30,228 nt of DNA, from positions 1-30,228 of the IMG/VR virus record IMGVR_UViG_3300012920_008883; one strand, 5' to 3'. Of this stretch, positions 13,702-21,133 are shown one piece after another (position 1 is the stretch's first letter; each line of letters opens with the position of its first letter). The notes beneath the pieces are model-generated. The model was not told the origin of the DNA. It searched no databases and worked only from the letters and a program-made list of their open reading frames with translations. This DNA comes from a virus. A program made the translations under genes and the position numbers.

Positions 13702-15489
13702 ATGGATAAACATAAATTGATACAGTTAAAGGAGTACGCCAAGATTATGAAGGATACTCCGTACGCACTAAAAACGTATTTGACTACATATGACAATACA
13801 AAAAAGACATATGTTCCATTAGAACTATTTCCTGATCAAGTCCAACTTATTGAAGATTACGATAATTTTAATGAAAATATTACTCGTAAATATAGACAGG
13901 CGGGTGTATCAACTGTTACTGCAGCATGGTTATCTAAAAGAATACAAACGGCAAAACCTGACAATCCTGAAAGAATTCTAATTATTGCGAACAAGAGAGA
14001 TACCGCAATTGAGATGGCTAACAAAGTAAGAAGTTTCTTAGAACAATGGCCTGAGTGGATCAATGTTGGTTTCTCCGCAGATAAAAACTCTGAAAGTCGT
14101 TACAGAATGAACAATGGTTGTGAGGTAAAGGCGGTCGCAACATCCGCAGACGCATTACGTGGTTATACACCCACAGTACTTGTGTTTGATGAAGCGGCAT
14201 ATATTGAAGCGGGAGAAGATTTTTGGGCTGCGTGTATGGCCTCGTTATCTACGGGTGGTAAAGTTATTTTGATTTCAACACCTAACGGACATGACCCAAT
14301 ATACTACGGTGTTTATGATCAGGCACTAAGAGGTATGAACGACTTCAAAATTACAGACTTAAGGTGGTTTAAAGATCCTCGATATGCAAGTGACTTGAAG
14401 TGGATACGAGTTGATGATATTATTCATTATATGTTGAATAGAGAACAATATAATGATGATGAAATAATTTTAGAACAGGGTTGGGAAGGTTATGAAGATT
14501 TACTCGAACAAGGATATAAACCCTATTCTCATTGGTTTGAGAATATGGCAAAAAAATTCAAATATGATAAAAGAAAAATCGCACAGGAATTGGAGTGTGA
14601 CTTCCTCGGGTCTGGTGATGGTGTTATCCCAAACAGTGTACAGGACAACATAAGGAAAACTATGATTAAGGACCCTATCGAAAAATATATGCAGGGTACC
14701 TTTTGGTTATGGAAAGAACCTATCGAAGGTCATAGGTATATTATGGGTGTTGATGTTTCTCGAGGTGATAGTGCCGATTCATCTTCAATATGTGTAATTG
14801 ATTTTGATGAAAACGAACAAGTTGCAGAATATGTCGGTAAGATACCCCCCGATGATTTAGCATCAATAGTATATAAGTGGGGTACTTTGTATAAGGCATT
14901 TGTTGCCACAGATATAACAGGTGGAATGGGTATTGCAACATCTCGTAAATTACAAGAGATGGGTTACAAAGACCAATATATTGACGGGGTAAATTCAAAC
15001 AACATTTGGAAGTATAACAAAAAGGTACAAGAAAAGATACCTGGTATTAATTTCAACAATAAAAGAACACAGATAGTTGCCGCATTTGAGGAGAGACTAA
15101 GACATGGTTTTATTGTGAGATCTTCAAGACTACTTAATGAATTAAACACATTTGTTTATATCAATGGTAGACCTAACCACATGAAAGGTGCACATGATGA
15201 CGCTATTATGGCGATGGCTATCGCTATGTATGTAGGTGACATTTGTTTCACTCAATTAAAAAGGAACGATACCGCAAATAAGGCGATGTTAGATTCTTGG
15301 GTATTATCTGAAAGAACATATGAAACTAAGAAATCTTTTTATTCTCATGGAACTGCGTTTGACGCAATTGGTTCTATGAAAACCGACCAAGGAACAATAC
15401 CTATGAATCCTAATGGTGATGGTAACTTGACTCTTGATCAGTACAAAGAATATATGTGGTTATTCGGTAATAGAAATAAACAGGTTTAA
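13702..15489 (+). CDS. Terminase large subunit (gp17-like)
   Basis: This 595-residue DNA-packaging motor has an N-terminal ATPase with an atypical Walker A, RKYRQAGVSTV (62-72). The usual Lys before Ser/Thr is missing, but K63 sits where lambda gpA has its offset catalytic Lys. Walker B is TVLVFDEAAYI (DE 163-164) and the coupling motif ILISTPNG. The C-terminal nuclease has YIMGVDVSRGD (D351), VATDITGG (D404) and GAHDDAIMAM (D499/D500). It would cut concatemers and pump DNA into the prohead through the portal encoded next. Start choice is uncertain: ATG 13702 lies almost inside the promoter-like motif, while ATG 13747 has AAAGGAG 12 bases upstream. The second choice would lose only 15 residues outside the ATPase core. 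Confidence 0.95.
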   Translation: MDKHKLIQLKEYAKIMKDTPYALKTYLTTYDNTKKTYVPLELFPDQVQLIEDYDNFNENITRKYRQAGVSTVTAAWLSKRIQTAKPDNPERILIIANKRDTAIEMANKVRSFLEQWPEWINVGFSADKNSESRYRMNNGCEVKAVATSADALRGYTPTVLVFDEAAYIEAGEDFWAACMASLSTGGKVILISTPNGHDPIYYGVYDQALRGMNDFKITDLRWFKDPRYASDLKWIRVDDIIHYMLNREQYNDDEIILEQGWEGYEDLLEQGYKPYSHWFENMAKKFKYDKRKIAQELECDFLGSGDGVIPNSVQDNIRKTMIKDPIEKYMQGTFWLWKEPIEGHRYIMGVDVSRGDSADSSSICVIDFDENEQVAEYVGKIPPDDLASIVYKWGTLYKAFVATDITGGMGIATSRKLQEMGYKDQYIDGVNSNNIWKYNKKVQEKIPGINFNNKRTQIVAAFEERLRHGFIVRSSRLLNELNTFVYINGRPNHMKGAHDDAIMAMAIAMYVGDICFTQLKRNDTANKAMLDSWVLSERTYETKKSFYSHGTAFDAIGSMKTDQGTIPMNPNGDGNLTLDQYKEYMWLFGNRNKQV

Positions 15490-15524
15490 AAATTGAAAAA
15501 TTTTTCTTATATTATAATGTATAA

Positions 15525-15532
15525 TATTTATT
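15525..15532 (+). promoter_or_regulatory. Promoter-like motif TATTTATT before the portal gene
   Basis: It lies 3 bases before the portal ATG, in an AT-rich gap that also has two TATAAT-like boxes (15514-15524 region). The close spacing suggests a leaderless message or chance in an AT-rich gap. Confidence 0.3.
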
Positions 15533-15535
15533 AAT

Positions 15536-17368
15536 ATGGCCAAACAAAATCTAACAGTATATCAAAGACTTACAAAGGTGTTCGGGTTTACCGCAGAGAA
15601 ACCTTCTACACCACAATATAAGTTTGATAGAGATCAAATTCTTAAAACAGACAGTAGAGAAGATTTTGAGAGAGAGATGTTGCAACAACAACAATCTCAA
15701 TATATAACTGATAAGTGGACAAAACTTGATCAGTCACTTTACAATCAATCAGTATACTACGAACCAAATAGATTGGCTGCGTATTATGATTATGAATCAA
15801 TGGAATTCACTCCTGAGATTTCTGCGGCATTAGATATATATTCTGAAGAGTCAACAACACTTTCAGAAAAAGGTGAAATACTAACAATATATTCAGAATC
15901 GAAAAGAGTAAAAAATATTTTATCAGATCTATTTTATAACATATTAGATATCAACACCAATTTACAAATGTGGTGTCGTGGTACTTCAAAATATGGTGAC
16001 AACTTTGTTTATTTGAAAATAGATCCAAGTAAAGGTGTTATTGGTTGTCAACAACTACCAAACATCGAAATAGAGAGACAAGAGGGAGCAGCATCACAGG
16101 TACATAAGTCAGAACAACCTTCAGGTGTACAATTACCAAGTAGAGAACTTAGGTTCACATGGAAAAACAAAGATATGGAATTCCAAGCTTGGGAGGTGGC
16201 ACACTTTAGACTTTTAGGTGATGATAGAAAATTACCTTACGGTACTTCAATGTTAGACAAAGTTAGACGTATATGGAAACAGTTACTTCTTGCGGAAGAT
16301 GCGATGTTAATATATAGAACGTCAAGGGCACCCGAAAGAAGAGTATTCAAGGTCTTTGTTGGTAACATGGATGATAAGGATATCGAATCTTATGTACAAA
16401 GAATTGCAAACAAGTTTAAGAGAGATACGATAGTAGATCCAAAAAATGGTCAGGTCGATATGAGATACAATCAAATGGCTGTAGATCAAGATTATTTTAT
16501 CCCTGTTAGAGACCCATCACAGTCATCACCTATTGAGACTTTACCAGGAGCACAGAATTTAGGTGAGATTGCGGATATAGAATATATCCAAAAGAAATTA
16601 TTGGCAGCACTAAGAATACCTAAGGCTTTCTTAGGTTTTGAAGAAATAGTCGGTGAGGGTAAAAGTCTTGCATTAATGGACATTCGTTTTGCAAGAACAA
16701 TCAATAGAATACAAAAATCATTAATTCAAGAACTTAATAAGATCGCATTAGTACACTTGTATCTATTAGGTTTGGAAGATGAGTTAGATAATTTCACATT
16801 ATCATTAACAAACCCATCTGCACAATCTGATCTTTTAAGAATTGAACAATGGAAAGAAAAAATAACTTTATATAAAGATGCGACTTCAGATCAATCACAA
16901 ATAGGTATCCAACCTGTTTCACATACATGGGCTAAAAAGAATATCCTTGGTATGAGTGATAATGATGTAGTACTTGATTTACAACAACAACGTCTTGAAA
17001 GAGCGTTGGGTGCAGAATTAGGTATTACTCAGAATATCATCAAAAGAACAGGAGTGTTCGATGAAGTTGATAAGAAGTATGGAATACCTGAAGAGGAAAG
17101 ACAGGCGATGGATGATTCAGGTCAAGCCGCACCCGCAGATGGTGGGGGAGGTGGAGATGACTTCTTAGGAGGAGGAGGTGGAGATAGTGCACCACCACCA
17201 CCGCCAGATGACGCACCTTTAAGTGAAGGTCAAAAAACAAAAAAGACTAAAATATTAGGTGAGTTAGGTGATGAAAAATTAGATTTTGATGATCTTTTTG
17301 ATTCCGAGAAGGCACAACGTAATATTTATGAAATAGAGAATAAACTCAAAGACATTATAAATGAGTAA
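15536..17368 (+). CDS. Portal vertex protein (gp20-like)
   Basis: This 610-residue protein matches T4-type portal proteins. It has an early YYDYESMEFTPEISAALDIY motif (about 82-101, T4-like E-x-x-P-E-I), SKYGDNFVYLKI, a central region with KLPYGTSMLDKVRRIWKQLL and LLAEDAMLIYRTSRAPERRV, and ALRIPKAFLGFEEIVGEG followed by LALMDIRFARTINRIQ. These belong to the wing, stem and crown order of the family. Twelve copies would form the ring through which DNA enters. The C-terminus adds a Gly-rich, Pro-rich linker (about 533-565) and an acidic helix. It follows terminase as in T4 and is 2 bases from the next gene. Confidence 0.93.
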   Translation: MAKQNLTVYQRLTKVFGFTAEKPSTPQYKFDRDQILKTDSREDFEREMLQQQQSQYITDKWTKLDQSLYNQSVYYEPNRLAAYYDYESMEFTPEISAALDIYSEESTTLSEKGEILTIYSESKRVKNILSDLFYNILDINTNLQMWCRGTSKYGDNFVYLKIDPSKGVIGCQQLPNIEIERQEGAASQVHKSEQPSGVQLPSRELRFTWKNKDMEFQAWEVAHFRLLGDDRKLPYGTSMLDKVRRIWKQLLLAEDAMLIYRTSRAPERRVFKVFVGNMDDKDIESYVQRIANKFKRDTIVDPKNGQVDMRYNQMAVDQDYFIPVRDPSQSSPIETLPGAQNLGEIADIEYIQKKLLAALRIPKAFLGFEEIVGEGKSLALMDIRFARTINRIQKSLIQELNKIALVHLYLLGLEDELDNFTLSLTNPSAQSDLLRIEQWKEKITLYKDATSDQSQIGIQPVSHTWAKKNILGMSDNDVVLDLQQQRLERALGAELGITQNIIKRTGVFDEVDKKYGIPEEERQAMDDSGQAAPADGGGGGDDFLGGGGGDSAPPPPPDDAPLSEGQKTKKTKILGELGDEKLDFDDLFDSEKAQRNIYEIENKLKDIINE

Positions 17369-17370
17369 TT

Positions 17371-18114
17371 ATGGAGACATTCGGTACAATTAAAAACAAA
17401 ATATTAATAAAACTCACCGAGAGTTATGGTGATAATAAATTCAAAGAACACCTAAATAAGGTTTTTAGACCTATTATGGAAAATGAGTCTCTTAAAGAAT
17501 TGTATTCTTTATATGAAGAGATTGAGACAATGTCTTTTGAGGATAAAGAGACTGCAACAATATACGTGGATGAAATATCTAAAGTATTAAATACAAGATA
17601 CAATCAGATGACTGACACATTCCACACAAGATTATTAAATACAATAAATGAACATTTAAAGGATGTTGAGTGTAAACCAAATGAATTATATGAACACTTA
17701 GACACCCTATTAATTCCTGATTCTTTAACGAACATTTCAAAAAAGGTTGTGGCGAAGAAAAAACTTGTAGAACATCTTACAAGTCCAAAGACGATAGAAA
17801 ACGTTACGTTTAAGTCAGTGAATGAAAACTTATTGAATTCAGTTTTAGTAAATAACTTTAACGTCTCATACGACGAACAGTTAACAGAAAATGAAAAGGA
17901 GAAATTGAAGGATTACATGTCTTTAAGTAGAGAGGACATCCAAGTAAAATTTTCTGAACTAAAAGAATCGGTCTATGAAAAGTTAGATACCCTTGTTGAG
18001 GGTGAGAAAGATTTCACTGAGAAATCAAAGCAAGTCAAAAAAGAGGTTGGGGAAATGGAAGTGACCCGTTACAACCTATTTAGATTAGAAGATCTATCAA
18101 ACGGTCTAACTTAA
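17371..18114 (+). CDS. Unknown head protein at the gp67/gp68 position
   Basis: This 247-residue, Glu/Lys-rich, mostly helical protein starts METFGTIKNKILIKLTESYG; LTE at 15-17 fits the (L/I)xE cleavage rule. It lies between the portal and prohead protease genes, where T4 has the prohead-core genes 67 and 68. It may therefore be a core component digested by gp21. Sequence alone does not prove this: no family motif is recognised, and T4 gp67/gp68 are shorter. Another possibility is a neck or completion protein. Confidence 0.65.
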   Translation: METFGTIKNKILIKLTESYGDNKFKEHLNKVFRPIMENESLKELYSLYEEIETMSFEDKETATIYVDEISKVLNTRYNQMTDTFHTRLLNTINEHLKDVECKPNELYEHLDTLLIPDSLTNISKKVVAKKKLVEHLTSPKTIENVTFKSVNENLLNSVLVNNFNVSYDEQLTENEKEKLKDYMSLSREDIQVKFSELKESVYEKLDTLVEGEKDFTEKSKQVKKEVGEMEVTRYNLFRLEDLSNGLT

Positions 18115-18121
18115 ATTAATT

Positions 18122-18150
18122 AAAGTGTCCAATCGGACACTTTTTTTTTT
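18122..18150 (+). terminator. Intrinsic terminator between portal operon and bS21
   Basis: AAAGTGTCC / GGACACTTT stem with AATC loop and ten T. The T run overlaps the minus-strand bS21 stop codon; the hairpin could also serve that strand, although the T tract there is weaker. Confidence 0.92.
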
Positions 18151-18346
18151 ACTTCTCTTCTTGGGTCCTAATTTTTTGGATGTAGATTGCCTTTTGTTTT
18201 TGAAGTCTTTTTTTTACGGAGGGTTTTGTGTATTGTTTACCTTCTCTTAATTTGTTAATTTGTTTTGTTCGCCTAACTTTTTTTCTGAGTCTTTTTATCG
18301 CTGACTCAATTCCACCTTTATCTTTATTTACTTTTATTATTAACAT
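18149..18346 (-). CDS. rpsU: Ribosomal protein bS21
   Basis: This 65-residue basic protein matches bS21 throughout: MLIIKVNKDKGGIESAIKRL at the N-terminus, a long basic helix, then QYTKPSVKKRLQKQKAIYIQ and KIRTQEEK. The KPSV...KAxYIQKxR ending resembles Bacteroidota bS21 more than the Arg/Ala-rich proteobacterial form. bS21 binds the 30S platform near the anti-Shine-Dalgarno end of 16S rRNA. In Flavobacteria, bS21 with bS6 and bS18 helps bury the anti-Shine-Dalgarno. A phage copy could replace the host protein and change which messages are started. It is inserted on the opposite strand between head genes, with its own promoter-like motif. Confidence 0.9.
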   Translation of the reverse strand: MLIIKVNKDKGGIESAIKRLRKKVRRTKQINKLREGKQYTKPSVKKRLQKQKAIYIQKIRTQEEK

Positions 18347-18374
18347 ACTAGAATATATAATAAATATACTAGAA
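18345..18374 (-). promoter_or_regulatory. bS21 promoter region with paired direct repeats
   Basis: ATACTAGAA occurs at 18345-18353 and at 18366-18374, exactly 21 bases apart, flanking a minus-strand TATTTATT motif (18366-18359). The first copy overlaps the bS21 start codon. The two-helical-turn spacing resembles an operator for a dimeric repressor. Confidence 0.4.
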
Positions 18375-18442
18375 AAATTTGATATAATAAATTATTTTCC
18401 GTATTATTTTATTACACCATAAAAGAGATAAGATGGAAAAAA

Positions 18443-18868
18443 ATGAAATTAGGGAGATTCATCCCATTAGGAAACTACAGGGATGTTAAAATAGGTTATG
18501 GTACGATTAACCATAGAGATTTAAAAACAATATATCTGAAATTAAATTCGTGGTTAGAACCACAAGATTCTGATATTAATTATGATTCGATAGTAAAACT
18601 TTCGAGAACTAAAATTAGAAAACTAATATATAATTTAGGTTTTGATATTTTTAGACCTGAAAGTATTGTTGATTTAGATATAAGAACAAAAGGTATTAGT
18701 AAGGAAAAAAGATCTTTCATGGATTTAGAGATTACATTATACGTTCTTAAAGACATCAATATTAAAAGTGATCAACTAAAACAAGACATAAATTCTTTGA
18801 TAAGAGAGATAGTTGATACTTGTCTAAACGACGAATTATTGTTTAATTTCAACAAAAAGAAAAAATAA
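18443..18868 (+). CDS. Unknown protein between bS21 and prohead protease
   Basis: This 141-residue protein starts MKLGRFIPLGNYRDVKIGYG, has a beta-strand-rich N-terminus, then LSRTKIRKLIYNLGFDIFRP and a C-terminal half with DLEITLYVLKDINIKSDQLK, ending in a Lys-rich tail. No clear motif is recognised. It is divergent from bS21 and starts 42 bases before the promoter-like motif of the prohead protease gene ends its downstream gap. Possible roles include a baseplate or head accessory. Confidence 0.65.
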   Translation: MKLGRFIPLGNYRDVKIGYGTINHRDLKTIYLKLNSWLEPQDSDINYDSIVKLSRTKIRKLIYNLGFDIFRPESIVDLDIRTKGISKEKRSFMDLEITLYVLKDINIKSDQLKQDINSLIREIVDTCLNDELLFNFNKKKK

Positions 18869-18881
18869 CTTAGATATTGAT

Positions 18882-18890
18882 GTATTTATA
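18882..18890 (+). promoter_or_regulatory. Promoter-like motif GTATTTATA before prohead protease
   Basis: An exact copy, 19 bases before the ATG at 18910, between co-directional plus genes. Confidence 0.55.
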
Positions 18891-18909
18891 GTAATAAAAC
18901 TATAGATAC

Positions 18910-19593
18910 ATGAAGGTACTAGGACCAAACGAAACAGGTAAAGGAATTCTCATAGAGTATGACGCAGGTCATATATCACCTGAGGAGAATAAAAAGGTAA
19001 TACGAGAAATGAAGGGAATTGATTTCTCTGAAGATATCGTTCTTTACGCAGTTCTACAGAAATTCGACACACCAAATAAAAATGGTAGAATATATCCTGA
19101 AAAACTTCTTAAGAGAGAAGTTGAAAAATATCAGGATGTTATTGGTAAAGGTTCCGCACTTAATGAACTAAACCACCCTTCATCATCACTAATAGATTTA
19201 GATAGAGTTTCCCATACAATTGAAGAAACGTGGTGGGACGGTAAAATATTAATGGGTAAGATAAAATTACTCTTATCCCCTGGTTGGAAGAAATCAGGTA
19301 TTGTAAGTACGAAAGGTGACCAAGCCGCAATGTTACTTATGAACGGTGTAACCCTCGGTATATCCTCAAGAGGGGTAGGATCACTTAAATCAGAAAAAGG
19401 ACAAAATATAGTTCAGGGTGACTTTGAGTTAGTCTGTTTTGACTTAGTTTCATCACCATCTACTCCAGGTGCATACATTTTTAAAGACCTCGAAGATAGA
19501 GATCAGTATGAAGAATCTATTGAAGAACAACCTGTTGTTGATGAGAAAATCTCAAGGTTAATGGGTAAGTTAGACAATTTCTTATCGAGATAG
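18910..19593 (+). CDS. Prohead maturation protease (gp21-like)
   Basis: This 227-residue protein has family landmarks of T4 gp21: KNGRIYPEKLLKREVEKYQ (58-76), ELNHP with the likely catalytic His89, GISSRGVGSL with Ser152/Ser153 as nucleophile candidates, and VCFDLVSSPSTPGAYIF with Asp178. It would process scaffold and capsid precursors inside the prohead, usually after (L/I)xE. It lies directly before the scaffold and major capsid genes, and the capsid protein has a fitting site (INE before Ala61). A promoter-like motif lies 19 bases upstream. Confidence 0.93.
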   Translation: MKVLGPNETGKGILIEYDAGHISPEENKKVIREMKGIDFSEDIVLYAVLQKFDTPNKNGRIYPEKLLKREVEKYQDVIGKGSALNELNHPSSSLIDLDRVSHTIEETWWDGKILMGKIKLLLSPGWKKSGIVSTKGDQAAMLLMNGVTLGISSRGVGSLKSEKGQNIVQGDFELVCFDLVSSPSTPGAYIFKDLEDRDQYEESIEEQPVVDEKISRLMGKLDNFLSR

Positions 19594-19646
19594 TAAATTT
19601 TTCTTTGATTCGAATATCACTAAACTCATTTTTTCTGAATTACGAA

Positions 19647-19655
19647 GTATTTATT
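19647..19655 (+). promoter_or_regulatory. Promoter-like motif GTATTTATT before the scaffold gene
   Basis: It lies 22 bases before the ATG at 19678, between co-directional plus genes. Confidence 0.5.
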
Positions 19656-19677
19656 AGTAAATCATATTATAAAACAA

Positions 19678-21102
19678 ATGAAAAAATCCATTTTAGAACA
19701 AGCATTGCTACAAGTCCAAGACTTGGAAGAGGCAGTTAAGCAAAACGCAAAAGGTATACTTGCTTCAACTATGAAGGAAGAACTAAACGAAGTGCTTAAT
19801 GAAACTATGGAAGAAGAGGTAGTTGAGGGTAACGAAACTCCTATTACAGAAGACGAACAAGATATACCAATCTCGGAACAATTTGATGACGAGGAAGGGA
19901 ATGAAGACGAAGCTTCGATAAATGACGAACCATCAGACGAAGAAGATCCTGATTTAGAAGATGAGGGTTCTGCGGAATCAGACGAACTTGATATAGATGA
20001 TATTGATAGTGAAGAAGAAGACGAAGAATCAGCAATGGATGATGAAGGAGACGATGATGTCTTAGATATGACCGACGCTTCTGACGACGAAGTTCTTAAG
20101 GTATTCAAATCAATGAAACCTGAGGATGGAATTGTTGTAAAGAAGGACGGTGATAACGTCGAATTAGAAGACGGAGACGACGAATACATTATTAAACTTG
20201 ATAGTGAAGAAGGTGAAGTCGATGAAGAAACCAATGAAGGCGACACTCATGAAATGGGTGAAGTTGAAATGGAAGAAGAAACCAACGAAGGTGACGCTCA
20301 CGAATATGGTGAGGGTGACATGGAAGAAGAGGTTTCAGAAGAAACTGAAGAGGAAGTGGCTGAAGAAGAAGTATCTGAGGAAGTATCCGAAGAAACTAAC
20401 GAAGAAGTTGCAGAAGAAGAAGTTTCAGAAATCGATGACACTGTATACGAAATTGAGTTAGATGACGTAGCCGAAGAGGAAGTCTCTGAAGAGGTTGCAG
20501 AAGGTGACACTCACGAAATGGGTGAGGGTGACGATGATGTAGCTGAAGAAGTTTCCGAAGAAGAGGTATCTGAAGAAGAAGTCTCTGAAGAGGAAGAAAC
20601 TCATGAAGAAGACGTAGACGAAGCAGCAAGAACAACTTCAAACGTTCACGGTGATAAAGGTGGTCAAAACAGAGCAGGTATTAAAGGTAAGACTAAATAC
20701 AAGGCAGGTGCCATCAACGAAGAGGTTGAAACTTTAAAGAAACAAAACACTGAATATAAAAAGGCGTTAGTTTTATTTAAAGAGAAACTTAATGAAGTCG
20801 CTGTGTTTAACGCTAATTTGGCGTACGCTACGAGATTGTTCACTGAACACTCTACTACTCGTCAAGAGAAATTAAACATTTTGAAGAGATTTGACTCAGT
20901 CACTTCTTTAACAGAATCGAAGAGTACATACAAAACAATTAAAACAGAATTGGATTCTTCGAAGAACGTTACAGAATCTGTAGTCGATAAGATCGCTTCA
21001 ACCCCGACAACATCTTCATCTCAAGAAGTACTTTCAGAAACGAAAGCTTACGAAAGTCCTCAGTTCAAGAGAATGAAAGATTTAATGTCAAAATTAAAAT
21101 AA
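19678..21102 (+). CDS. Prohead core scaffold protein (gp22-like), repeat-expanded
   Basis: This 474-residue protein is much longer than T4 gp22 (about 270). Residues 1-50 are helical (MKKSILEQALLQVQDLEEAV). Residues about 50-320 are extremely acidic, with repeated EEEVSEE, EEVAEEE and EGDTHEMGE units. The C-terminal domain (about 345-474) has ETLKKQNTEYKKALVLFKEK, NEVAVFNANLAYATRLFTEH and ILKRFDSVTSLTESKSTYKT, the usual gp22 pattern. It would form the inner core on which capsid protein assembles and then be digested by the gp21-like protease. Position before the capsid gene supports this. The acidic repeats are probably length-variable between relatives. Confidence 0.88.
   Translation: MKKSILEQALLQVQDLEEAVKQNAKGILASTMKEELNEVLNETMEEEVVEGNETPITEDEQDIPISEQFDDEEGNEDEASINDEPSDEEDPDLEDEGSAESDELDIDDIDSEEEDEESAMDDEGDDDVLDMTDASDDEVLKVFKSMKPEDGIVVKKDGDNVELEDGDDEYIIKLDSEEGEVDEETNEGDTHEMGEVEMEEETNEGDAHEYGEGDMEEEVSEETEEEVAEEEVSEEVSEETNEEVAEEEVSEIDDTVYEIELDDVAEEEVSEEVAEGDTHEMGEGDDDVAEEVSEEEVSEEEVSEEEETHEEDVDEAARTTSNVHGDKGGQNRAGIKGKTKYKAGAINEEVETLKKQNTEYKKALVLFKEKLNEVAVFNANLAYATRLFTEHSTTRQEKLNILKRFDSVTSLTESKSTYKTIKTELDSSKNVTESVVDKIASTPTTSSSQEVLSETKAYESPQFKRMKDLMSKLK
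20218..20610 (+). repeat. Low-complexity Glu/Val/Ser repeat tract inside the scaffold gene
   Basis: DNA units of GAAGAAG/GAAGTATCTGAAGAA type encode tandem EEVSEE and EEVAEE blocks, with two GEGD and two GDTHEMGE blocks interspersed. All units stay in frame. Such tracts change length by slippage or recombination. Confidence 0.8.
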
Positions 21103-21133
21103 TAAATAACACAATTAAAAAACTCAATTAAAA

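Noticed and set aside
19662-20246. Long Ser-rich minus-strand frames opposite the scaffold gene
   Set aside because: They are antisense of GAA/GAT/GAC-rich acidic repeats; Ser/Leu-rich composition is the expected artefact.
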